Of a stretch of 64,000 nucleotides of DNA, positions 55,763 through 64,000 are shown piece after piece. The notes beneath the pieces were generated by a model. The model saw only the letters and a list, made by a program, of their open reading frames with translations, did not search any database and had not been told where the DNA came from. A program made the position numbers and the translations under genes. The stretch's first letter is position 1. Each line of letters starts with the position of its first letter. Origin of the DNA: Balanoglossus misakiensis (taxonomy: Eukaryota > Hemichordata); contig CM082597.2 in assembly GCA_040954595.2 (NCBI GenBank), positions 2,232,001 through 2,296,000 on the forward strand. The letters are read 5' to 3'.

Positions 55763-58446
55763 TTATTTCCCATCTTCGTTTGGCTCTTCCTGCTCTGGAA
55801 CGGAGTGATACTCGGCCACATACAGGCTCTTGTCGATGCTGCCTGGGATGGGCTTGATCTCGGTTCCCAGCTCGCGTTCAATCTGGTAGAGCGAGAACCT
55901 GTCTTCGTAGGTGATCAGGTTGATTGCGACACCCAGGTGGCCGTAGCGGCCGGATCGACCAATGCGGTGAAGGTACGTCTCGGCGTGTCTCGGAAAATCA
56001 AAGTTGATGACGACGTTGACAGCCTGGATATCGATACCTCGTGTGAAGAGATCTGTTGAAGAGATTTCACAAAATATGAATCACTATCTTCAGCTCTACT
56101 TGTGCTGAGAACTGTTAAATGTCTCTACATGCATGGAATTGGAAATAAAAATACACAAAGACTGGAAAACTTACCTGAGCATACGAGGTTCCTGCAGGCA
56201 CCGTTACGAAAGTCGTGGAAAATTCTATTCCTGTGTTCCTGTCTCATCTTTGCGTGGATGTAGAAACAGGAATAACCCAGCTCTGTGATTTTCCGGGCTA
56301 AGAGTTCCACTCGCTGAGTTGAGTTGCAAAATATGATTGACTGGTTGATTTGGAGCTGTAAAGAGAGAGGGCTGATTAATCAATCAATCTTTCAAACTAA
56401 AACCATACATGGTTGTAAAACATTCATCAAGTCATTCATTTGCAGTGCAAATAAATCTAAAAGCTTGGATTCTATTCTTACCTTTGAAAACAGAGTGTTT
56501 AAACAATGTACTTTCTGCTTCTCCTGAACAAAGGCATAATATTGTGTAATACCTTTGAGGGTCAGTTCGTCCATGAGATTAATTTCGTAGGGTTTGGTAA
56601 GATGGCGGGTCTGCAAAAAGAACCAACAATAATTGACACTGGAAGGTTTTTGCTGAAAATCTATTCTAAGGGTGTGTATTAACCTTGATCTAGTTTTTCT
56701 TGAGTATCAAGAACCAAGTCATGACATATTCTTACCATGAATTCTTGGACCGTCAATGGAAACGTTGCAGAGAACAGCATTATCTGTCGGTCGTTCGGTA
56801 AGAAGTTAATGATCTTGTCCAACATATTCTTGAAATCCTGGGACAAGAGTTTGTCAGCCTACGAGAATGAAATACAACAATGAATAAAACAATACAATAC
56901 GAATATACAGATTTAATTGCAGCAGCCATAATAGCTGAAATCAGTCATCTGTTTCTTTACAATTTTTTAGCTTAGCTCTACTGAACACACAACTCAATCC
57001 ACAACACTTACTTCATCTAATGTCAGTGTTCCACATTTAGTCATCTTGGCCACTCCCTTTTCCATTAAATCCAGTACTCTTCCGGGGGTGGCTATAACAA
57101 TATGCACTGGGGAAAATGAACAAAAATTACAACAATTGTCAATTTTCCTATACCAGGTAGTGACTTAATGCCAACTTTAAAATGATATGTTTTTGCACTT
57201 ACCCACATAAATGGGCATGTATACTAGTATATTAGAGGGTGACTGTGCGTAGCTGGGCTCACCTGGTTCATAAAGTCTCATAATGTCGTCTTTGAGGCTG
57301 GTACCACCTGTGGTGACCATGACTCTAGCACCCATGTGTTTGGATATCTGTTTGCAGCAGTGGCTGGTCTGCAAGGCTAACTCTCTGGTAGGAACAAGTA
57401 CCATTGCTGGAGAAACAACAAAATGAAGTCACGCAACTTTCTTTCAAGTAGAGCACGGTTTTGGTCATGGTGGGGCAGTGTTTTTGGTGAGGGCAGTACC
57501 CAGGTACATGTCACTGGGGTTCCCCATACAGCATCACGTCAGGAAATCTTGACACACTATTCCACATCACAACTCACCTTGAATGTGATCTTTTGAAACG
57601 TCAATCCTTTCAAGCATCGGTATGAGATATGCTGCCGTCTTCCCAGTGCCATTCTTCGCTCTGGCTAATATGTCTCGGCCGGACAGAGCCACGGGAATGC
57701 TTTCTTCCTGGATGGGCGAGGGCCTTTCCCAGCCCATTTCAAAAATACCCATAAGTAGCTCTCGCTTCAAACAGTAGTCTTCAAAGTCGTTGCCTTTAGT
57801 ACGTGTAACATCCTGAGAGATAAAAAGTATATTACAGTTATAAATTTCTGGGTGCTGGAGATGATCGTCCGTGTTTTGAACGGTCATTGGAAACTACAGT
57901 CAAACCTGTGTTAGTGGCCACCTTTATACAGTGGCCACTTGTCTATAGATAGTGGCCACCTTGTTACATGACTGATTGTGCAATTTCCAACTGTGCTGCA
58001 GCAGCCTTCAGATACCAGAGATCAGGCCCCGAGATGATGTAGAAATATGAAGCAAACTTACTGAAGTCTTCACTCGTCTGTCAACAGGAGGCAACTTCAA
58101 ACTTTTCTTCCAGTCTTCCTCTCTGCGAGAAATAAAAACATATTAATACGCTTGTACTTCGATTAGTGTTCTACTGAAAACACGCCACAGAAGACATGTG
58201 ATAGTGGTTTTGTTTCGTACACGGACCCACCTATTATTAGTAAACAGTCAGTCTGCAGATGGTTTCACCATATTTTGGTGCAGTAATTCTCTATGCATGA
58301 CAATGCACTCTCTGACAACCATTACTATTGGATAATAAAGTAAAGGTGGGTACTTACTTGACTGGATTTGAATTTTGAACCGTCCTTGGCCTTGCTGAGC
58401 TTCCTGTGTGATTGGCCACTGGGCCATCTATCTTGGCAGCAGCCAT
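55763..58446 (-). CDS. DDX6: DEAD-box RNA helicase DDX6/Me31B/CGH-1 (Dhh1 family)
   Basis: An ATP-dependent RNA helicase of cytoplasmic P-bodies and germ granules that represses translation and promotes decapping. Nine coding exons on the minus strand: 58446-58358, 58122-58062, 57812-57578, 57406-57263, 57106-57012, 56858-56736, 56610-56482, 56355-56175 and 56052-55763. All junctions are GT-AG and the phases agree, giving 448 residues (fly and worm orthologs are similar; human is a little longer). Motifs: Q motif (GWERPSPIQ, residues 77-85), I AKNGTGKT (102-109), Ia PTRELALQ, Ib TPGR, II DEAD (207-210), III SAT (238-240), IV IIFCNST, V TRGID (356-360), [10 protein letters not shown] (381-388). 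The C terminus (GTEIKPIP...SLYVAEYHS) is diagnostic for DDX6 rather than eIF4A. An acceptor (tctttcag) before 58672 indicates a 5' UTR intron. No missing catalytic residue. Confidence 0.97.
57895..57970 (+). repeat. Dispersed repeat copy in DDX6 intron 2
   Basis: The segment beginning acagtcaaacctgtgttag and continuing with three GGCCAC modules matches, in reverse complement, the segment at about 63081-63160 in a fibrillarin intron. Both are imperfect copies of one short interspersed element. Such tagtcaaacctg...gtggccacc elements are common in several marine invertebrate genomes to my recollection. Confidence 0.75.
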
Positions 58447-59614
58447 ATCCTCTCCTCTTCTCTAGTCTTTAAATTTTACAAAGTCACAAATAAAAAAAGT
58501 CTCTAATAAATCGCCCACTAGATTAGGCTAAACAGTCTCTCTCTGTACAATATAGAAGTTCAATAAATCTTCACAAAATGTGTGCGTAGAAATATAATTT
58601 TACAAATATCCGCAAAAGTCCTAAGGAAATCTCACTTCGGTACTGCTATGTCACTGAGGAAATATTCTCAATCTGAAAGAAAAATAAAGATAGCTGTTGG
58701 AAATTTCATTTGCATGATTTAAATTTGCGTAAATCGCCATGGGTACACACCATAGGGAACAATGGTATCTGTATACAACAATACAATGACGCAACAGATC
58801 TGTTTTCACATGTAGATTTCATGTAATATACATACAGTTGCAATTAACTACTTTACAGCCACAGAAAATAAATATGAGGTCATCTTGACATTTGAGGTGT
58901 GACAGAGAAAGTTTTCTGAAGTGAATTTGGGAAACCACACAAAAGCTGAGTACCAAGAAACCCTACCGAAACTGTCACCAGATAACTAAATAAGCAAACA
59001 ATGCCAAAACGGAAATACCCCCGTAACGTAAATAACTTGGCAGAGGACAACTTCAGCGCAATATCTTTATCTATAGACAGGGTGTACAACAAACAGTGCC
59101 AATTTATCGCCGGAAAAAACTCAGATTTAGACACAGAAACCATTTACTGGACTTGAACTTTTGACAGTCTGTGGTCTGATTTCTGATTATTCGCAAAACC
59201 TTTATTTATTATGGTAGTGGGTACGTACAGAAGACACACAGTAAACACAAACCCAGGGTCAAAAGTCTTATTTATAATGCGGTATTGCGGCGACGTTGTA
59301 ACTGCTGGCGTGCTCAGAATCACGGCAGAGTCCAAGCATGGCATCCAGGCCTCAATCGGATAACACGAGAGGCTGGGGACGCACAAATGACGGGCTGCGC
59401 GTGAAAACACTGAGGACATTAAAACATTGTAGCTTTACTTTTTTCTGTTTCGGAGAAACAGGGGCCAATACTTTCAAATCCTAAGGGGCTGGTTCAAGGA
59501 AACATTTATTCAATGATATATGCAGGGGCTAAAAAACTACGCTTTTACAAAATGCACTGGGCATTGTAAATATCACCACCTGACATCATGCGACAAAGAA
59601 ATACATTTCACGGA

Positions 59615-59626
59615 AAGATGGCTGTC
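59615..59626 (+). promoter_or_regulatory. YY1-like motif
   Basis: AAGATGGCTGTC matches the YY1 core (AANATGGCNGC-like) with one change. It lies in the DDX6-UFC1 divergent region; motif by eye only. Confidence 0.35.
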
Positions 59627-59830
59627 GCTCCCGGTTTTCAGCCTTCGCGCTGTGTTTACCTGGAGAATTTCAAGGTGTTAAGTGACCCTTTTCAGGTCAA
59701 AATCTACATGGAAATGTCGATAATAGTGTGAAATTCCTAACGTGATCAGAGAATAATACAATAAGTGAATAATTACGCAGATGAAAGTAGATGAAAACAG
59801 AAACATTAACACTTACCGAGAACAGAAAAC

Positions 59831-59843
59831 CAATATGGCTGTC
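59831..59843 (+). promoter_or_regulatory. YY1-like motif beside the predicted DDX6 first exon
   Basis: CAATATGGCTGTC resembles the YY1 consensus and shares ATGGCTGTC with the motif at 59615. It falls 14 nt inside the predicted noncoding DDX6 first exon (donor after 59817). YY1 sites close to the start site are typical of housekeeping genes. Confidence 0.35.
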
Positions 59844-60309
59844 AATAATTTCAAAATACGGAAGTCAGAACGAGACTGCATATATTATGCAAATAGTAAA
59901 TCAACTTTTTAAGAGTTTCTAGATTATCAGTGTGAATTATATACTCATATTGCACAGAATAGAAAAAATATTCACCTAAATTGACTTTTCCTTAAAATAT
60001 AAAGACTTACATCACAAATTATCACAAAAAATCTGAGATGAAATTCAGGTCAAAAAGGTGAAAGGTCAAACACAAGTCGTCTTTGTTTGGGATTTTCCGG
60101 TACACATTTCAGATAAAAAAAATATTGTTTTTGCGATCAAATAAGCGTATTCAAGAATTACACGTGATAATTTAATATTTAAACTTTGATTTAATATACC
60201 AAGTGATTTATTCAAAGTAAAAATGCATATTATCAACGCATTTATTTTTTCGAACCAACATATTGTAAAGATCAAGTTAATTTCAGTTGCGGGTTCCTAG
60301 GAAGAAATC

Positions 60310-61397
60310 ATGGTGGATGCGGCGACGAAGAAAACACTTAGTAATATTCCATTACTGAAAACGAAGGCTGGTCCACGAGACAAAGATTTGTGGCCCCAGA
60401 GATTGAAAGAAGAGTATCAAGCGCTTATACAGGTGTGGTTTTCTAGACTATATCAATATCGATGATGTACTTTCATCGGTGATTGCCGATGACATATGGA
60501 ACACATCTCATTGAAACTGTGTGTCGAGAGACGCGTTTAAAAGGCACTTCCGGGTTGTAAACTGAGGACACAACCCCCCACCTCACAATCGATCGCTTAG
60601 ACCACTGCCATTCGTTTCCACGTGAAAACGTGCGCTTACTGCGGTACCGTAGCTCGAGTACTCTCTTGGCCGCTATTTTGTGGTGCCACCTTCATAATCA
60701 TCACCTTTCCCCCTTCAGTATGTAGAAATCAACAAAGCTTCGGACAATGACTGGTTCAGATTGGAGTCCAACAGAGACGGAACAAGGTGGTTTGGAAAGT
60801 GCTGGCATATACAAGAACTTCTCAAGTATGAATTTGAACTTGAATTTGATGTGAGTATATCAACAACACAGTCATGTTTCATCAACAGTAAAATGCACAA
60901 ATGTTCAATATACACCATGTTTGCTGATGTCAACATACCTATGATTTGTTTACCGTACTGGTAGAATAACATGTTTGATGTTATTTCTGTCCTTTATACA
61001 GATACCAGTGACGTATCCAAGCACAGCTCCTGAACTTGCAATCCCAGAACTTGACGGAAAGACAGCAAAGATGTACAGAGGTGGTAAAATTTGTCTGACA
61101 GATCATTTTAAACCTCTCTGGGCGAAAAATGTACCCAAATTTGGAATAGCTCATGCTATTGCGTTAGGGGTAAGTTTGAAAAATCAGAAGTTACTGTTTG
61201 GTGAAATAAGAGATTCATTTTGAAAGCATTCAGTTGTCTACTTTTTTCTGCAGTTATGATAATTGAATAGTCATCACATATTTATTTTTGCTTTCTCCTC
61301 CCAGCTTGGTCCATGGCTAGCTGTTGAGATTCCTGACTTGATCGCCAGAGGTGTGGTACAACACAACGATGAAAAGATCAATGGACAAGAATCATAG
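60310..61397 (+). CDS. UFC1: UFM1-conjugating enzyme UFC1 (E2-like)
   Basis: UFC1 accepts UFM1 from the E1 enzyme UBA5 as a thioester and passes it on with the UFL1 ligase complex, in ER-associated protein modification. Four exons: 60310-60432, 60719-60850, 61002-61169 and 61305-61397, all phase 0 with GT-AG borders, giving 171 residues against 167 in human. The N terminus ([20 protein letters not shown]), the WFGKCWH segment and [20 protein letters not shown] are strongly UFC1-specific. The catalytic cysteine is Cys116 in [14 protein letters not shown], the same number as in the human enzyme. The ATG is preceded by gaagaaatc and matches the family start. The fibrillarin gene follows on the same strand 556 bp after the stop. 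No defect seen. Confidence 0.97.
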
Positions 61398-61952
61398 ATC
61401 AATAAAAAATCACCCCACCCCAATTTTATGTGACTTTCCAATATACAGCTTTTTCTTAACTTCTTTTAGGAAGAATTGGTACTTTATTCAGCATGTGTAT
61501 ACTATTGCTGTATTTACAAGTGAAAAGATCATGTAATGCTGATAAACTTTACTGCATCACGATTTTTTCTCCATTTTCTGTTTGTAATCCTTGCATTCTT
61601 CCCACTGGCAATAGAGAGACAATTTTTCTCCTTTACGGTGTGCAAGGGTCGTGCCTGCACACAGCTTGTTCACACTAAAATGTTTTAGATATGGAATAAA
61701 CATTTTAATTTCAACAACAGTGATAATAATGCTTTGTGGATCACTTTTTGTGGGTCTGGAATGAGTGTTTGTCCATTGCAAGTCGGAGGAAAATCGAGCG
61801 AGTGTGCTAAGTGTCCATTTCACAGATGTATATTTCCGAAATATGCTCGCATAGAGCGCCACCAACGACGTAAGCGTCTAAGAGGTGAAAAGACGCCGCT
61901 CATGCGCAGAAGCCAAACACGTGTTGTACAGCAGCTGACCAGAGATACAGAA
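61398..61952. other. UFC1 3' UTR and fibrillarin promoter/5' UTR
   Basis: This short spacer contains the UFC1 3' UTR, with AATAAA at 61401 directly after the stop and a more likely signal at 61695-61700 followed by T/GT-rich sequence. The remaining 250 bp must serve as the fibrillarin promoter and 5' UTR. The open frame across the fibrillarin start (61734-61997) is in another frame and is not coding. Confidence 0.6.
61695..61700 (+). terminator. Poly(A) signal for UFC1
   Basis: AATAAA lies 298 nt past the UFC1 stop and is followed within 30-60 nt by GT-rich sequence (gctttgtgg, tttttgtggg), as expected for cleavage and polyadenylation. Confidence 0.6.
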
Positions 61953-64000
61953 ATGAGACCAGGTACAGTATTATTTACCGAAATAAGACGACATTAAGGC
62001 AGTGATCGTGCGAAAGTAGACTGTCGTCGATTGTAGTGATACTCAGGATAAAGTTTTGTGCGATTAATCCGCGGTACAATTTGTAATTGTAGACTTGTGT
62101 CCGTTTCAATCATGATCGTATGGACACATTGCACAAGTTTGTTTATGCAGTATGAAGCCATTGAAAAGGGTGTATAAATATGTCTTTATAGATCGATCCA
62201 TTTTCCCCACCCTGTGGACGACCAAAGCCTTGATATTCCGCTTGACAGAGATTATATGTTAAGCCAGAAATAATTGTTCTGAGTGTTGTCCAATGACTGA
62301 AGTCTGGTTCAACCAGTAATGATAAACGTGAATCAATCAGGTCATTCCTTTAAATTTGCATACCTCTGATCTGGATATGGCATAATCCTTCTCCTGGCTC
62401 CTAATCAAGATACTCCCATAAAACCAAGGGATTGATTGTGATTGCCATTCAGTTGGCATAGGGTCACTTTACTTTACCTATGCGTGGAAGTACCTAAACA
62501 TTTCAATTCTTTTCTTACTGCAGTCAAGATCAACTTTATGGTAAATATTCTAATGAGTCTCTCTTCCATTTTTTTCAGGATATTCACCTAGAGGAGGTTA
62601 GTACCTTTGTAACAGTACATAAAATGCGTGGAAGCATCATGAAAATGGCCCACTCCTGTTTATTTTGAAATGATTTTGTGTGTGAAAAACTGCAAAAACC
62701 TGAACTTAACTTTGAAACTGTTTTTGTCTTGCAGGCGGATTTGGCGGTAGAGGCGGGGGCGGCCGCGGTGGTTTTGGGGGAAGAGGAGGAGGCCGAGGTG
62801 GTTTTGGAGGGGGTGGTCGTGGTGGTTTTGGGGGCCGAGGAGGTGGTCGTGGTGGATTTGGGGGTAGAGGAGGGGGAGGTCGTGGAGGATTTGGAGGCAG
62901 GGGAAGAGGAGGAGGTCGTGGAGGTAGAGGGGGTAAGTAAGATGGTTATCCTGATCTCAGTATCTCTTTCAGTGTCATATGTTTAGTGTATTATGAGAAA
63001 ATCACCAGTGTTAGTGTCTATTATGAATATATAGTCAGACTTGTTTATAGACAGGTCCATTACTGTGAATTGCACAGGGAATGTAACAAAATGGCCACTA
63101 CTATAGACAGATTTTCACCATATAGACTAGAGGTGGCCACTAACACAGGTTTGACTATACCATACTACAACATGGTTGTTTTTTCCTCTGACAAAATGGT
63201 GTGTGTTTGTACTTGTAGGATTTGCTGGTGGAAAACAAGTCACCATTGAGCCACACAGACTGGAAGGTGAGTTGTAAATACTACTCAGTTGTCCAGGGGT
63301 ACATTGTTTACAAAATATCACCAGAAATATAGTGATTTCTTAGATTTGCCACAAATTGATGTTTATGATCATAATCTGTCATTTTTCCTCCCCTCGCATC
63401 AGGAGTGTTTATTGCAAGAGGAAGAGAAGATGCCCTGGTCACCAAGAATTTTGTGCCTGGTGAATCTGTATACGGCGAGAAGAGAATTTCAGTGGAGGTA
63501 AGCGATGTTTAACCCTTTCACCGCCATGGTTTGGCCAAGTTCCATTGTTTTCTATGGTAAAGTTGCCAAGCACACATTTATTAGAAAATTTCAACAATTA
63601 CAGAATCCATCCCTTTATTTCACTTTATCCTTTTTTTCCTTCCAAATCAAAGGTCGAAGGTGAGAAGATTGAGTACAGAGCCTGGAACCCTTTCCGGTCG
63701 AAACTGGCGGCGGCCATCTTGGGTGGGGTGGACAAGATTCACATGCCCGTTGGAAGTAAAGTATTGTATCTGGGAGCAGCTTCCGGAACCACAGTCTCTC
63801 ATGTCTCGGATGTTGTTGGACCAGTAAGTAGAAACAATTACTGTGTTAGTGAATTTAGGAGAAAGCAGACCTTGGTCATGAACTTAGGGGATAGATATTT
63901 TATGAGACTAAGCTACAATTGGAAGCTGACTATTTCCTCCTCTTTTTAGGATGGTGTCGTATATGCAGTGGAGTTTTCTCACAGATCGGGGCGTGACTTG
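61953..64000 (+). CDS. FBL: Fibrillarin, rRNA 2'-O-methyltransferase (5' part; runs off the window)
   Basis: The nucleolar methyltransferase of box C/D snoRNPs. Exons: 61953-61962, 62579-62596, 62735-62932, 63219-63266, 63403-63497, 63653-63823 and 63950 to beyond 64000, all GT-AG with matching phases; about 197 residues are visible of roughly 310-320. The N terminus MRPGYSPRGGGFGG matches the family start. Residues about 10-76 are a Gly/Arg-rich GAR domain encoded by exon 3, a target for arginine methylation. Exons 4-5 give [16 protein letters not shown] and [20 protein letters not shown]. Exon 6 carries the SAM-binding motif GAASGTT (residues 164-170), and exon 7 begins [17 protein letters not shown]. 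The first two coding exons are only 10 and 18 nt. The 3' part and C terminus lie outside this window. Confidence 0.97.
63020..63160 (-). repeat. Dispersed repeat copy in fibrillarin intron 3
   Basis: The reverse complement of about 63081-63160 matches the DDX6-intron element (tagtcaaacctgtgttagtggccacc at one end, gtggcc and ttgttac at the other). A further degraded unit (tatagtcagacttg) precedes it at about 63028. In both host genes the element lies antisense to transcription. Confidence 0.75.

Larger units (their letters stand above)
58447..60309. other. Divergent promoter region between DDX6 and UFC1
   Basis: This 1.9-kb interval separates the DDX6 start (leftwards) from the UFC1 start (rightwards). 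On the minus strand, a DDX6 5' UTR exon (about 58672-58447) follows a ctttcag acceptor. A perfect donor CTCG|gtaagt after 59817 could end the noncoding first exon, placing the DDX6 start site near 59.85-59.9 kb. Open frames inside (58880-59143, 59144-59419) have no domain and are better read as intron or spacer. YY1-like motifs are listed separately. Confidence 0.55.

Noticed and set aside
57895-57970. Box C/D snoRNA search in DDX6, UFC1 and fibrillarin introns
   Set aside because: No intron showed a convincing RTGATGA box paired with CTGA and a terminal stem; the repeated GGCCAC modules are a dispersed repeat.
62678-62986. Glu/Val-rich frame over fibrillarin exon 3
   Set aside because: Out-of-frame reading of the Gly/Arg-rich GAR repeat; the true frame is fixed by the flanking splice phases.

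Overview
This is eukaryotic nuclear DNA from an invertebrate animal. Coding exons are split by short GT-AG introns, AT-rich non-coding stretches are long, and microsatellites (GAT, TATC, TGTC) are plentiful. There are no operons, CRISPR arrays or prokaryotic signals. The gene set and the 'tagtcaaacctgtgttagtggccacc' type of dispersed repeat would fit a marine invertebrate such as a lancelet or another lophotrochozoan or deuterostome. That assignment is an impression, not a demonstrated result.

Five genes are recognised with confidence. Two are Ovo/Shavenbaby (OVOL) zinc-finger transcription factor genes lying tail-to-tail at the left: one on + (about 3.3-4.7 kb) and a larger one on - (9.8-8.0 kb). 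The other three form a compact housekeeping cluster at the right: DDX6/Me31B/CGH-1 RNA helicase (- strand, 58.4-55.8 kb, nine coding exons), UFC1, the E2-like enzyme for UFM1 (+ strand, 60.3-61.4 kb, four exons), and the first seven exons of fibrillarin (FBL, + strand, 61.95 kb to the window end). A sixth gene (- strand, 41.0-38.9 kb) is one long open exon for a 689-residue Ser/Arg-rich, probably disordered protein. I do not recognise it. It carries four copies of an R-P-x-S-S-[YH]-G-R octapeptide.

Between these genes lie about 29 kb (9.8-38.9 kb) and about 15 kb (41.0-55.8 kb) with no recognisable gene. They hold microsatellites, palindromes, short tandem duplications, an 803-bp structure bounded by 102-bp inverted arms, and a few open frames that may be unrecognised exons. 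The most interesting is at 11.3-11.16 kb (-): its splice phase would join it in frame to the large ovo exon, suggesting an alternative ovo 5' exon. Large gene-poor flanks next to a developmental transcription factor suggest, but do not prove, distal regulatory DNA.

Functionally, the left half is developmental regulation (epithelial/germline Ovo factors) and the right end is basic RNA and protein metabolism (mRNA decay/repression, UFMylation, rRNA 2'-O-methylation). The two parts have no evident functional connection. No previously undescribed multi-gene system was found. The best leads are the ovo pair, the candidate ovo upstream exon, the octapeptide-repeat protein and the inverted-repeat element.
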